Assembly (NCBI GenBank): GCA_002483105.1
Contig: DLHG01000013.1
Coordinates: 930,001 to 994,000, forward strand
DNA from: Bacteroidetes bacterium UBA7674
GTDB lineage: Bacteria > Bacteroidota > Bacteroidia > Chitinophagales > Chitinophagaceae
Direction: 5' to 3'
DNA: 64,000 nucleotides
Below the pieces are notes generated by a model. It made no database searches. It saw only the letters and a program-made list of their open reading frames with translations, and was not told the DNA's origin. Of this stretch, positions 24,587 through 33,578 are shown in pieces. How positions within the stretch are numbered: the stretch's first letter is position 1; each line of letters begins with the position of its first letter. A program made the translations under genes and the position numbers.

Positions 24587-24705
24587 CTCCCCTCCCTATT
24601 TTCAGGGAGGGGTGCCCTTCCGAAGGTTGGGCGGGGTGGGTTTACTCGCGCCAATAAAGCCCCCTCCTGTTTTTAGGAGGGGATTGGGGGAGGTCACATT
24701 AAAAT
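24587..24705. repeat. C-rich hairpin repeat nest, parts 3 and 4
   Basis: CCCCTCCCTATTTTCAGGGAGGGG with the ending GGGGTGGGTTTACTCGCGCC, then CCCCTCCTGTTTTTAGGAGGGG with GGGGGAGGTC. With the two preceding units they fill the gap before the response-regulator promoter. Confidence 0.7.
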
Positions 24706-24752
24706 CCCATTAGAAACCTCAACTTTAACACGCCCGATCCCGTCCCAAACGG

Positions 24753-24760
24753 TATTTTTG
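24753..24760 (+). promoter_or_regulatory. -7 box (TATTTTTG) for the two-component operon
   Basis: Perfect TAnnTTTG, 5 bases before GTG 24766 and 11 before ATG 24772. The leader is at most a few bases long. Confidence 0.6.
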
Positions 24761-24771
24761 CCACCGTGCCG

Positions 24772-25476
24772 ATGAAGATACTTTTAGTGGAAGATGAAGC
24801 AAATGTTGCTTCATTCATCAATCGCGGGCTTACCGAAGCCGGCTACAACGTCACGGTCGCACTAGACGGCACTTCCGGTCACCAGATGGCTATGGAGTAC
24901 GACTTTGGCCTGATCATCCTCGATATCATGCTGCCGGGAATGAACGGCATAGAGGTCTGCAAATCCTTACGCAGCAAAGGGATCGACACGGCTATCATCA
25001 TGCTCACAGCCCTCGGCTCTACCGAGAATATAATTACCGGCCTCGACAGCGGTGCCGACGACTACCTGGTCAAGCCCTTCAAGTTCGCCGAGCTGCTGGC
25101 CCGCGTCCGTATATGGTTACGTCGCCAGGGCGTTGCAGCAGCGCAGGCCAAGGACAGCAACCTCACATTGGGCGACCTTGTATTGGATACCCAGGAAAAA
25201 AGGGCTACCCGTGCCGGAAAGTCTATTACACTTACCGCTACCGAATACCGTTTGTTAGAATATCTGCTGCTCAATCGCAAGCGTGTGGTTTCCCGGGTAG
25301 AGATATTGGAAAATGTCTGGGACATAGATTTTAATATGAGCACCAATGTGGTGGACGTATATGTAAATTATCTCCGTAAGAAGATTGACAAGGGTTTTGA
25401 AAGTAAGTTGATCCATACTGTTGTCGGTATGGGATATATGATGAAAGAGGCCTTCGAAAATGAAAGTACAGACTAG
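24772..25476 (+). CDS. OmpR/PhoB-family response regulator
   Basis: A protein of 234 residues (236 if GTG 24766 is used). The receiver domain has the acidic pocket VEDE, phospho-acceptor Asp51 in LIILDIMLPG, the conserved Thr in IIMLTAL and Lys in YLVKPF. The C-terminal winged helix (about 125-225) contains TATEYRLLEYLLLNRKRVVS and YVNYLRKKID, as in CusR/PhoB-type regulators. The histidine kinase gene overlaps its end by 17 bp. The next unit, a universal stress protein and a bestrophin, is a plausible target but this is inference. Confidence 0.94.
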   Translation: MKILLVEDEANVASFINRGLTEAGYNVTVALDGTSGHQMAMEYDFGLIILDIMLPGMNGIEVCKSLRSKGIDTAIIMLTALGSTENIITGLDSGADDYLVKPFKFAELLARVRIWLRRQGVAAAQAKDSNLTLGDLVLDTQEKRATRAGKSITLTATEYRLLEYLLLNRKRVVSRVEILENVWDIDFNMSTNVVDVYVNYLRKKIDKGFESKLIHTVVGMGYMMKEAFENESTD

Positions 25477-26824
25477 AATTGCTTTAGCTTTTACTTTGCT
25501 TACTGCTTGTATCATACTGGTATTAAGCGTTTTAGTGTACTATTTTACCCAGCAGCTTTCTTCCCGCGATTTTTACAAAAGGGTATATCTCCGCAGTATG
25601 GTGGCCGCTAAGGCCCAGCTGGATATGGAGTATCATGATAACGAAATCTACAATGAGTTCCGCCGTCAGCACATAGAGATACTCTCAGAACAGAAGGAAT
25701 ATTTTATCAAGCTCACTCCTACCCGCTCCTATCAGCCAATAGACAGCCTCGGGCTACCCTCTTCTTTTTATTCAGAGATATTGACCAACAAAGAAGCTTC
25801 ACATAGAAGGAAAGATTATTTTTTCTACGGCATATTGTATGAGAGTAAGTTTGGTCCGTATATAGTTATAGCATCCGCAAGAAACGAGTATATCTCCGAG
25901 CAGCTCAATAACTTAAGAAAGATCCTTATCTCTGTATTTGCGGTATCAACCATCATTACCTTTTTCGCGGGCCTGGTATTCTCCAAGCGCATTTTCCAGT
26001 CTGTAAGGCGTATTACTGATAAGGTAAAGGATATCAGCGCGCACAACCTTCACCTTCGCCTGGATACCGGCAATGGTAAAGACGAGATAGCCGAACTCTC
26101 CTCCACTTTCAACAATATGCTGGACAGGCTCGAGACCTCTTTCGAAACCCAGAACAATTTTGTGAGCAATGCCTCTCATGAGCTCAGCACTCCTCTCACA
26201 GTCATCATCGGTGAGGCTGAACTGGCCCTTGGCCGCCAGCGTACAGTAGAAGAAACGCAGGACTCAGTAAAAGTCATTTTATCAGAGGCCGAACGTCTGC
26301 AGCATATCATCAGGAGTTTGCTCAACCTGGCTCAAACAGGTTTCAATGGCATAAAGCAAGCCTGGGATATCATCAGGATCGACGAGCTGATATGGAGTGT
26401 GAAAAATGAGCTGGATAATATCAACCCCGAGAATAAAGTATACATAGATTATAGCCTGCTTCCGGAAGATGACGAGCGGCTGAAGGTAAAGGGCAATGAG
26501 CAACTGTTGAAATTGGCATTGAGCAACATTGTACTCAATGGATGTAAATATTCCAACAATGCACCGGTTATCGTTGGTCTCGCTGCCACCAATGAAAAGC
26601 TGATCATTATTATTAAAGATTCCGGCGTGGGTATTCCTGCCAATGAGATGGCATATATATATGATCCATTCTTCCGCGCGTCCAATACTGTTTCATTCAA
26701 TGGTTATGGCATAGGTCTGCCGCTGGCGCGTAATATCATCCGTATGCACAAGGGTGACCTTTTAGTTGAATCCAAACAAGACATAGGTACCGAAGTGAAA
26801 ATATCACTGCCCATTAGTATCTGA
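25460..26824 (+). CDS. HAMP-containing sensor histidine kinase
   Basis: A 454-residue membrane kinase. TM1 is about residues 8-28, a periplasmic sensor of about 125 residues follows, TM2 is about 153-172 and then a HAMP domain. The dimerisation domain has the phospho-accepting His in SNASHELSTPLTVIIGEAEL. The ATPase domain shows the N box LSNIVLNGCKYSNN, G1 DSGVGIP, F box YDPFFRASN and G2 GYGIGLPLA. It overlaps the regulator gene by 17 bp, so the two are coupled. The layout resembles the CusS/ArlS group; the signal is unknown. Confidence 0.94.
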   Translation: MKVQTRIALAFTLLTACIILVLSVLVYYFTQQLSSRDFYKRVYLRSMVAAKAQLDMEYHDNEIYNEFRRQHIEILSEQKEYFIKLTPTRSYQPIDSLGLPSSFYSEILTNKEASHRRKDYFFYGILYESKFGPYIVIASARNEYISEQLNNLRKILISVFAVSTIITFFAGLVFSKRIFQSVRRITDKVKDISAHNLHLRLDTGNGKDEIAELSSTFNNMLDRLETSFETQNNFVSNASHELSTPLTVIIGEAELALGRQRTVEETQDSVKVILSEAERLQHIIRSLLNLAQTGFNGIKQAWDIIRIDELIWSVKNELDNINPENKVYIDYSLLPEDDERLKVKGNEQLLKLALSNIVLNGCKYSNNAPVIVGLAATNEKLIIIIKDSGVGIPANEMAYIYDPFFRASNTVSFNGYGIGLPLARNIIRMHKGDLLVESKQDIGTEVKISLPISI

Positions 26825-26911
26825 TTAGAATATTCATTGTAATTCTAATTAATATCTTCTGACCTTTTAATTTAAATCTCATTCACCTCTTAAGAGAGAT
26901 TAATGTCGGTA

Positions 26912-26943
26912 CATCAATTTTGTCCTAACAAAACAAATTGATG
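26912..26943. promoter_or_regulatory. Operator-like inverted repeat at the universal stress protein promoter
   Basis: CATCAATTT (26912-26920) and AAATTGATG (26935-26943) are perfect reverse complements and end 4 bases before the start codon. The left arm overlaps CAATTTTG, a one-mismatch -7 box. Confidence 0.45.
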
Positions 26944-26947
26944 ATTT

Positions 26948-27433
26948 ATGAAAAAGATATTAGTTCCCACAGACTTTAGCATAGGCTCTCTTAATGTAAT
27001 TCACAGCATAGCTGCACGCTTCAATGAGCCGGTGCAAGTAATACTATTTCATGCTGTATATGTGTCTAATAATATCAGCGACCTGTTATTCATGACAAGA
27101 AATATCAAGCAAACTTATATTACCAATGATTACAGGGAAGCATGTGAGATATTAAAAAACAAGTATTTCTCACGCATTCACCTGAAGACAGATTTCTTCT
27201 TCGGCAGTTCATCTATGGCTTTCAACAACTTCGTAGAGGCTAATAATGCAGATTACATTGCTATAAACGCACAGCATACATACAAAGAAACATATAAGAA
27301 TAGTATCGACGCAATTCCATTGATCCGCAGGGCAAAATGCGAAGTATTGTCTTTAAATGTCGAGGCTGTATCGCCTGCCCGTAAGATATCAGAACAAGAG
27401 ACCTTGTCTGAGTTGCTCCTTTCTACATACTAG
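26948..27433 (+). CDS. Universal stress protein (UspA-like)
   Basis: A 161-residue Usp-fold protein starting MKKILVPTDFSIGSLNVIHS, the normal first strand and helix of the family. It lacks an obvious GxxGxxxGS ATP-binding motif near the C-terminus (VEANNADYIAINAQHTYKE instead), so it is probably of the non-ATP-binding UspA kind. It follows a two-component pair and precedes a bestrophin gene by 45 bp with no terminator, suggesting joint expression. Confidence 0.82.
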   Translation: MKKILVPTDFSIGSLNVIHSIAARFNEPVQVILFHAVYVSNNISDLLFMTRNIKQTYITNDYREACEILKNKYFSRIHLKTDFFFGSSSMAFNNFVEANNADYIAINAQHTYKETYKNSIDAIPLIRRAKCEVLSLNVEAVSPARKISEQETLSELLLSTY

Positions 27434-27478
27434 TATCGAATGAAATTTAATTGTTGGACGTAATTAAAAGAAGATTTT

Positions 27479-28402
27479 ATGTTGTTAAAAGAAGGTGTTC
27501 CATTTAAATATGTATTCGGGAAGATAAAGTATGAGATCATTGTCATCACTTTATACACAGCTATCGTAACGCTGATTCATGAGCGGTATATAGACTTCTC
27601 CATCCCCATATCTGTACCTATGATACTTGGTACTGTCATCTCACTACTGTTGGGCTTTAGGTCCAACCAGGCATACGAACGCTGGTGGGAAGCGCGTATT
27701 ATCTGGGGGGCTATCGTGAACGTTTCACGGACTTTCAGCCGCCAGATACTTACCTACATGACCAGGCAGATAGACTCTGAAGAGATTCGTCACTTCCAGG
27801 AGAAGATCGTGAAAAGGCAAATGGCATGGAACTACGAGTTGGGGCAATCGCTCAGGGGCCATAACAAAGTAGAAGATGCCGACAGGTTGATGACCAAAAG
27901 GGATATGGATTATGTGGCGCACTACAATAATATCCCCGCAGCAATTCTTGAGTTGCATTCCAAAGATGTGATGTGGGCGATGAATCAGGGCTGGATCAAT
28001 GAGTTCCAACAAGTATCAATTGACGAGACCATTGGCCGCTTGTGTGACTCAATGGGTAAGTGCGAACGTATTAAGAATACTGTATTCCCATCTACTTACA
28101 GCTCATACATACACCTGGCCATGAATTTCTTCATCATGTTGTTACCGTTCAGCCTGATTAGTTTCTTTGGCTATGTTACAATACCACTGGTGATAGCTAT
28201 TGCGGCTTCATTCTTATTAATAGAAAAAATGGCCATTCATCTGCAGGATCCGTTTGAGAACAAACCAACCGATACGCCGATGACAACTATTGCCAGGAAT
28301 ATAGAAAGGGACCTGAAGCAAATGCTGAAGGATACCCACATAGCAGACCGCATAGAGCAGGAAAATGAAGTACAGAACAAAGAGCAGTTTTACATACTTT
28401 GA
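27479..28402 (+). CDS. Bestrophin-family ion channel (paralogue 2)
   Basis: A 307-residue membrane protein with the same signature as the gene at 17009: GFRSNQAYERWWEARIIWG at about 60-78, CERIKNTVFPSTYSSYIH at about 198-215, and LQDPFENKPTDTPMTTIARN near the end. Sequence is well diverged from paralogue 1, so it is not a recent duplication. It is likely co-transcribed with the universal stress protein gene and ends at a bidirectional terminator. Confidence 0.93.
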   Translation: MLLKEGVPFKYVFGKIKYEIIVITLYTAIVTLIHERYIDFSIPISVPMILGTVISLLLGFRSNQAYERWWEARIIWGAIVNVSRTFSRQILTYMTRQIDSEEIRHFQEKIVKRQMAWNYELGQSLRGHNKVEDADRLMTKRDMDYVAHYNNIPAAILELHSKDVMWAMNQGWINEFQQVSIDETIGRLCDSMGKCERIKNTVFPSTYSSYIHLAMNFFIMLLPFSLISFFGYVTIPLVIAIAASFLLIEKMAIHLQDPFENKPTDTPMTTIARNIERDLKQMLKDTHIADRIEQENEVQNKEQFYIL

Positions 28403-28428
28403 CGCAAAGGCGAAATAGGTGCAAAGAA

Positions 28429-28456
28429 AAAAGAGAGGCTGTCTAGCCTCTCTTTT
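28429..28456. terminator. Bidirectional terminator between bestrophin 2 and the ABC exporter
   Basis: AAAAGAGAGGCT pairs perfectly with AGCCTCTCTTTT around GTCT, with A/T tracts at both ends. The flanking genes are convergent. Confidence 0.85.
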
Positions 28457-28469
28457 CAATTATTATCTT

Positions 28470-30305
28470 CTAGTGTATCTGTAGCTTATTCAAATTCTTA
28501 TACAGCCCGTCTTCCATATTTATCAGCTCACTATGGGTACCGGCTTCTTTAATATAACCATTCTCCAGCACTACGATTTTATCCGCATTCCTGATGGTGG
28601 AAAGCCTGTGTGCTATTACGAATGAAGTCCTGTTCTTCATTAAGTTATACAGCGCCTCCTGAACTAATTGTTCAGACTCGGAATCCAGAGAACTGGTCGC
28701 CTCATCCAGTATCAATATGGCCGGATCTTTCAGTATCGCCCTGGCTATAGCTATGCGTTGTCTTTGCCCTCCGGAGAGTTTCACCCCACGCTCTCCCACT
28801 ACAGTTTCATACCCTTCCGGGAATCCTGAAATGAAGCTATGGGCATTGGCTTTCAGGGCTGCAGCCTCAACTTCTTCTTTAGATGCATTCGGCTTACCAT
28901 AGGCAATGTTCTCATATATGGTACCACCAAAGAGCAATACGTCCTGGGGCACCAGGGCCATTTGCTTCCTCAACTGGGTTAGCGGTATATCCTTGATATC
29001 CTTACCGTCAAACAACATTCGCCCGGAATCCGGTATATAGTATCTCAATAATAAGGATATCAAAGTACTCTTACCCGTTCCGCTCGGTCCGACCACGGCA
29101 ATTTGCTGGCCCGGCTCCACATCCAGTGAAATATCCTTTAATACTTTAGTATCTTTTCTGCTCGGATAGCTGAAGGCGATATGTTCCAGTTTCACCCGTC
29201 CGCTCAGTTTGTATTCTTCCTGTATCGGCTCGTCCGCTAAATTGATCTCTTCGGTCGTTTCTTTTAAAAGTTCTCTTACCCTTTGGGTGGCGCCCATCGT
29301 TTTTTGCAGCTGGCTGAACATATCTGCGAAACCTCCCATTGTTCCGCCCACAAAAACTGTGTACACCACAAAGGCCGTCAGATCACCAAAGGTCAACTCC
29401 CCTGCCTGCATCAATCCGGTGCTATACCACACCAATAATACGATCGTCCCGAACAGGCTAAAGAGCATTGAAGCAATAAACACCCCCCTGAATCTACCCG
29501 TCTGAATTGCAGTCTTAACTAATTGATTTATAGAGTTGTTATATCGCCTTATCTCATACCATTCATTAGTAAATGATTTGACGTTATTGATACCTTGTAA
29601 AGACTCCTGCAGGATGGTTCCTGTGTCGGCCAACTGATCTTGTGCAGTCCTGGAATACTTCTTTATCTGCTTACTGAATAAGATAGCGATCAACACGATA
29701 ACCGGCACTACAGAAAGCATTAGTAAGCCCAATTTGTGTGACAAAACGAATATAAGCGAAAGCCCAATTATCAACGTAAGTATGCCCCTGAGTATCTCTG
29801 CCAGTACCGTACTGATAGTATCCTGTATCTGGCTGATGTCTGATACAATTCTACTGCTCAACTCCCCTACCCGCCTTTTAGCAAAGAAATCCATGTTCAT
29901 AGTGATCATCTTGCTATATATCTCCTTCCGCATATCCGCCACGGCATTTTCACCTACCGCGGTAAACAGGTACACTCTCATATAAGAAATAACCATCTGT
30001 AGTACCAGCAGGCCTATCATCACCATGGCTATATTGCCTGAGCTTAGCCCAAAGCCATTCGTCAGCCCCGGGCTTTTAGTGCTTCCCGGTGCTACCGTAT
30101 CTATCAGTTCTTGTAAAAGCTTTGGGAAAGCCATGGTTGTCATGGCAGAAAGAGATATGAATAGTAACCCACCAATGAATTTTGCCTTATACGGACGGAT
30201 GTATTTGAATATCTCTAAGCCTTCTTTAATGTTGGCTTTAGTAAACTTGAGCTTGGGTGGCTGGTCTTTTTCGTTGCCTTCACTACCATTCCTTGGGCGA
30301 GCCAT
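28470..30305 (-). CDS. ABC exporter, fused membrane and ATPase domains (MsbA-like)
   Basis: A 611-residue half transporter. Six membrane helices lie in residues about 35-345, then the nucleotide-binding domain with Walker A GPSGTGKST (about 404-412), signature KLSGGQRQR (about 507), Walker B ILILDEATSSLD and the switch IAHRLSTIRNADK. Such homodimers export lipids, drugs or peptides; MsbA flips lipid A. It stands next to a divergently read lipid acyltransferase and desaturase, which makes a lipid substrate attractive but unproved. Confidence 0.93.
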   Translation of the reverse strand: MARPRNGSEGNEKDQPPKLKFTKANIKEGLEIFKYIRPYKAKFIGGLLFISLSAMTTMAFPKLLQELIDTVAPGSTKSPGLTNGFGLSSGNIAMVMIGLLVLQMVISYMRVYLFTAVGENAVADMRKEIYSKMITMNMDFFAKRRVGELSSRIVSDISQIQDTISTVLAEILRGILTLIIGLSLIFVLSHKLGLLMLSVVPVIVLIAILFSKQIKKYSRTAQDQLADTGTILQESLQGINNVKSFTNEWYEIRRYNNSINQLVKTAIQTGRFRGVFIASMLFSLFGTIVLLVWYSTGLMQAGELTFGDLTAFVVYTVFVGGTMGGFADMFSQLQKTMGATQRVRELLKETTEEINLADEPIQEEYKLSGRVKLEHIAFSYPSRKDTKVLKDISLDVEPGQQIAVVGPSGTGKSTLISLLLRYYIPDSGRMLFDGKDIKDIPLTQLRKQMALVPQDVLLFGGTIYENIAYGKPNASKEEVEAAALKANAHSFISGFPEGYETVVGERGVKLSGGQRQRIAIARAILKDPAILILDEATSSLDSESEQLVQEALYNLMKNRTSFVIAHRLSTIRNADKIVVLENGYIKEAGTHSELINMEDGLYKNLNKLQIH

Positions 30306-30328
30306 ATATTGTCCTTTTTATATGTGCG

Positions 30329-30336
30329 CAAAGGTA
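30329..30336 (-). promoter_or_regulatory. -7 box (TACCTTTG) for the ABC exporter
   Basis: Perfect TAnnTTTG on the minus strand, 23 bases before the ATG at 30305. Confidence 0.55.
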
Positions 30337-30473
30337 GCATACTTCCATCCCTTACCCTCAATATTTCGGTAGGCATCTTTTCCACGTCGGTGAATACAGC
30401 CAAATATTACAATTCCCTGATACTCTGCCGGATCATAACAAAACCATTGCAACCAAATTCCCCGATATAGGTT

Positions 30474-30481
30474 TATCTTTA
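30474..30481 (+). promoter_or_regulatory. Near-consensus -7 box (TATCTTTA) for the acyltransferase-desaturase pair
   Basis: TAnnTTTA, one base from consensus, 22 bases before the TTG start at 30504. Confidence 0.4.
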
Positions 30482-30503
30482 GACCCTCAATACTTGCTAC
30501 AAC

Positions 30504-31388
30504 TTGTCTACCATTTTATATTACATAGCGCTTCCTTTTATTTATCTCCTATCACTGCTGCCTTTTCCTGTTTTATACCTTTTTTCCGATTTCATTTATG
30601 TTATTATATTTCATGTTATAGGCTACAGGAAAGAAATAGTTTATACCAACCTGAAGAATGCTTTTCCGGAAAAGACAGACGATGAAATAAAACGCATCCG
30701 AAAAACGTTTTATAAATACCTGACCGACTTTTTCCTTGAAACGTTCAAAACACTGACTGTCAGTAAACAAATGATGCTGAAACATTGTTACTTTGACGAT
30801 GAGGCGCTCAGGCTTTTCAAGAAACTGGCCTCAGAGGATCGTAGTATTATAATAGTGATGGGACACCAGGGAAATTGGGAATGGGCTGGTAATACAGTTA
30901 GTTTATTATTAGACCACCAGCTGTATGTGATCTACCACCCGCTGAAGGATCAGAACTTTAATAACCTGATACGGAAGATGCGCATGACCTTTGGTACCAA
31001 GCTCATAGCTATGCGTGATACCTACAAGGATATGCTGAATGCAAAGGCTGAGCTGAATGCCACTGCTTTTATTGCGGACCAAACCCCATCTAACCTTCAA
31101 GGTGCTTACTGGACTACTTTCCTTAACCAGGATACTCCTGTGTTCAAAGGAACGGAAGTAATAGCCAAAAAGATCGGTTACCCGGTGGTGTATGCCAATG
31201 TGAAGAGGATAAAAAGAGGTTATTATGTAATGTCTGCTGAAATGCTCGTGGAAGACCCTAAGCAAACTACGGACGGACAGATATCTGAAATGCACACCCG
31301 CAGATTAGAACAAGATATAATAGCACAACCTGAAACCTGGCTTTGGTCGCACAGGAGATGGAAACATAAAAGACCGGCAGATCTATAA
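30504..31388 (+). CDS. Lysophospholipid/lipid A acyltransferase (LpxL/HtrB-like)
   Basis: A 294-residue protein with an N-terminal membrane segment (LPFIYLLSLLPFPVLYLFSDF) and the acyltransferase motif GHQGNWEWAG, with His and Glu in HxxxxE spacing at about residue 114-120. FIADQTP and TPVFKGTEVIAKK are further LpxL-family blocks. It would add a secondary acyl chain to lipid A or a related lipid. The start must be TTG at 30504, because the first in-frame Met is beyond residue 80. The desaturase gene starts 2 bases after its stop. Confidence 0.9.
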   Translation: MSTILYYIALPFIYLLSLLPFPVLYLFSDFIYVIIFHVIGYRKEIVYTNLKNAFPEKTDDEIKRIRKTFYKYLTDFFLETFKTLTVSKQMMLKHCYFDDEALRLFKKLASEDRSIIIVMGHQGNWEWAGNTVSLLLDHQLYVIYHPLKDQNFNNLIRKMRMTFGTKLIAMRDTYKDMLNAKAELNATAFIADQTPSNLQGAYWTTFLNQDTPVFKGTEVIAKKIGYPVVYANVKRIKRGYYVMSAEMLVEDPKQTTDGQISEMHTRRLEQDIIAQPETWLWSHRRWKHKRPADL

Positions 31389-31389
31389 A

Positions 31390-32400
31390 TTGATAGAAAC
31401 AACAGAACATATTACACCTATTACAGGTCGTGAGGGCAAAGAACTCATTCTTGCTACCAAGCCTTTTGCCAAAGAAGACCGGCAGAAGAGCTGGCGTTAT
31501 GTGCTTTCAACATTGCTCATATTGCTCGTATGCTGGTCGGGTACTTTCTTCGCGCCATATCTTGCTGTGAAACTTTTATTTAGTGTACTTACGGCATTGC
31601 TGATGGTGCGCATGTTTGTTATCTACCACGATTTTTTGCACCATACTATTTTGCATCGCTCTCCTATGGCTACTGCTATTATGTACACTTATGGTACGTT
31701 GGTATTAGTACCGCCAAGTATCTGGAAGCGCTCTCACGATTATCATCATGCGCACAACTCTAAGTTGTTCAGCGCAAGCATTGGTTCTTATCCCATAGCT
31801 ACAAAGAAGAAGTTTCTCTCATTAAGCAAAAAAGAACAGAACGAATACCTGGCTATCAGGCACCCGCTTACTATCATGTTGGGCTACTTCAGCATGTTCA
31901 TGGTAGGTATGTGTTTCAAATCTTTTGTTACCTCTCCCGGCAAGCACTATGATTCATTAATAGCACTTATCATACATTTCGCCATTACCACACTCATGAT
32001 CATTTTCCTGGGTTGGCAGGTATGGTTGATCTCCATGCTAATACCATTTCTTATTTCGTCTGCTATCGGTGCGTACCTCTTTTATGCACAACATAATTTC
32101 CCCGGAGTAACTTTTGCTGATAATGCGGACTGGAAATATGAAGGTGCAGCGCTGGAGTCTTCCAGCTATATGAAGATGGATCCGTTCATGCAATGGTGTA
32201 CTGCAAACATCGGTTTCCACCATGTACATCACCTGAACGCAAGAATTCCTTTTTACCGCCTTAAAGAAACGATGGATGCTATCCCCGAATTGCAATCCCC
32301 GAGAACTACCCGCTTTACTCCTGCTGCTATCGCCGCATGCTTCAGATTAAAAGTTTGGGATCAGGATAAGAAGAAGATGGTGGGCCTATCCGAGATATAG
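31390..32400 (+). CDS. Membrane fatty acid desaturase
   Basis: A 336-residue protein with the three histidine clusters of di-iron membrane desaturases: HDFLHH (80-85), HDYHHAH (116-122) and HHVHH (about 277-281). Four hydrophobic segments flank them. It would introduce a double bond into a membrane acyl chain using O2. A TTG start at 31390 is used, one base after the upstream gene's TAA, which suggests translational coupling with the acyltransferase. Regiospecificity cannot be read from the sequence. Confidence 0.92.
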   Translation: MIETTEHITPITGREGKELILATKPFAKEDRQKSWRYVLSTLLILLVCWSGTFFAPYLAVKLLFSVLTALLMVRMFVIYHDFLHHTILHRSPMATAIMYTYGTLVLVPPSIWKRSHDYHHAHNSKLFSASIGSYPIATKKKFLSLSKKEQNEYLAIRHPLTIMLGYFSMFMVGMCFKSFVTSPGKHYDSLIALIIHFAITTLMIIFLGWQVWLISMLIPFLISSAIGAYLFYAQHNFPGVTFADNADWKYEGAALESSSYMKMDPFMQWCTANIGFHHVHHLNARIPFYRLKETMDAIPELQSPRTTRFTPAAIAACFRLKVWDQDKKKMVGLSEI

Positions 32401-32412
32401 TTCAATCTGATA

Positions 32413-33492
32413 TTACTTACGACCATATTTCCTTTTTAGCTCGGTGAGCAGAACTTCAGTACCTATATCTGCTTGGTCAGTTTGTGCATTGGTGAATACG
32501 ATAAAAGCTTTTCTGATGTCTCTGTATACATAAACCTTTGAGAGATAAGTACCGGGATTCCCCACATTAAAAGAGAATATTCCGTAGACTTTATCATACG
32601 CTGGTAGCCATCCTACTGAAAAGCGGGTTGGGCCATAATGCAGAAAGTCAAATTCCTTCTGTGTCAACAGTTTTGATTTGCCTTTCAGCCCTTGTAATTG
32701 TAACTGTATGAATTTTACATAGCCCGGTAAGCTGCAATTAATATTCCCTGCGGGGAGCAACCAATCAAGTTTAAAGTCATCGCTGGTTGCCTCAGGTACT
32801 AATGATGCATCATGTCCCCAGGTTTGCAATTTATCAGTTGCATTAGGTCTGCCAAATCCGAACTCTATACCTAATGTCTTTCCTAATTCCTGCACAAGTT
32901 GCTTATATGTCTTACCGGATACTTTCTCTAACATCAGGCCTGCTGCAACGTAAGACAGGTTTGAAAAATTTATTGAATCATTTGTTTGTACAGGTTCATG
33001 TTTGAAAAACCATTGAGCAAATTGATAGCGCTGCCTTTCCTCATTCCCTGAGAATTGACCTTTTACGGGCTCAGCATAAGTGTAAGTATATTTAAATAAT
33101 TTAGACCTGAACGTGAGCAACTGCAAAAGAGTTAGTTGATGATACTCCTTCTTGCTGGCAGCTTTCATTTCAGGATACAGGTCGAAGAACTTTGTGTTCC
33201 ATGAGATCTTTTTCTGCTTTACGAGAAGTGCAGCAATAAAACCTGTTATTGCTTTGGTGTTGGAACCTAACCGAAATCTGTCGTTGTTTGTGGCTGCCAG
33301 TTTACTATTTATCTTTTTTACTCCAAGTACCCGTAATTCATATATGGAATCCGCAGAAACAACGGCATAAGCTAACTCCGGTATTTTATAGGCTTTTCTG
33401 ATACTATCAGCGTACCTGTATGTATTTTGTGCGTTGCAATAGCCATGTAAAAATAGTATGATGAGGGTTGCTACAACTTTAAATCTGGTCAA
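32413..33492 (-). CDS. Serine hydrolase of the beta-lactamase/DD-peptidase S12 type, Tyr motif altered
   Basis: A 359-residue exported protein (signal peptide to about residue 21, ...HGYCNAQ). The SxxK motif is LGSNTKAITG with Ser77 and Lys80. The second motif, normally YxN, reads FSN at 176-178 in NFSNLSYVAAG, so the usual catalytic Tyr is Phe. The third motif region is NVGNPGTYLS rather than a clear HxG or KTG. It starts at TTG 33492 (MTRFKVVATL). It may be a divergent enzyme or an inactive binding protein. Confidence 0.82.
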   Translation of the reverse strand: MTRFKVVATLIILFLHGYCNAQNTYRYADSIRKAYKIPELAYAVVSADSIYELRVLGVKKINSKLAATNNDRFRLGSNTKAITGFIAALLVKQKKISWNTKFFDLYPEMKAASKKEYHQLTLLQLLTFRSKLFKYTYTYAEPVKGQFSGNEERQRYQFAQWFFKHEPVQTNDSINFSNLSYVAAGLMLEKVSGKTYKQLVQELGKTLGIEFGFGRPNATDKLQTWGHDASLVPEATSDDFKLDWLLPAGNINCSLPGYVKFIQLQLQGLKGKSKLLTQKEFDFLHYGPTRFSVGWLPAYDKVYGIFSFNVGNPGTYLSKVYVYRDIRKAFIVFTNAQTDQADIGTEVLLTELKRKYGRK

Positions 33493-33525
33493 TGAACTAT
33501 TTTTTATAAAGATACTTTAAAGTAC

Positions 33526-33575
33526 ATAACATATCCACATTTCCCTTACCTCCACATCAGCCATCAGTAACTTTG
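33526..33575 (+). promoter_or_regulatory. DUF763 promoter with -7 box (TAACTTTG) and shared upstream block
   Basis: TAACTTTG is at 33568-33575, 3 bases before ATG 33579. ATAACATATCCACATT at 33527-33542 matches the block at 21816-21832 at nearly the same distance from the -7 box (36 versus 37 bases). Confidence 0.6.
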
Positions 33576-33578
33576 AGG

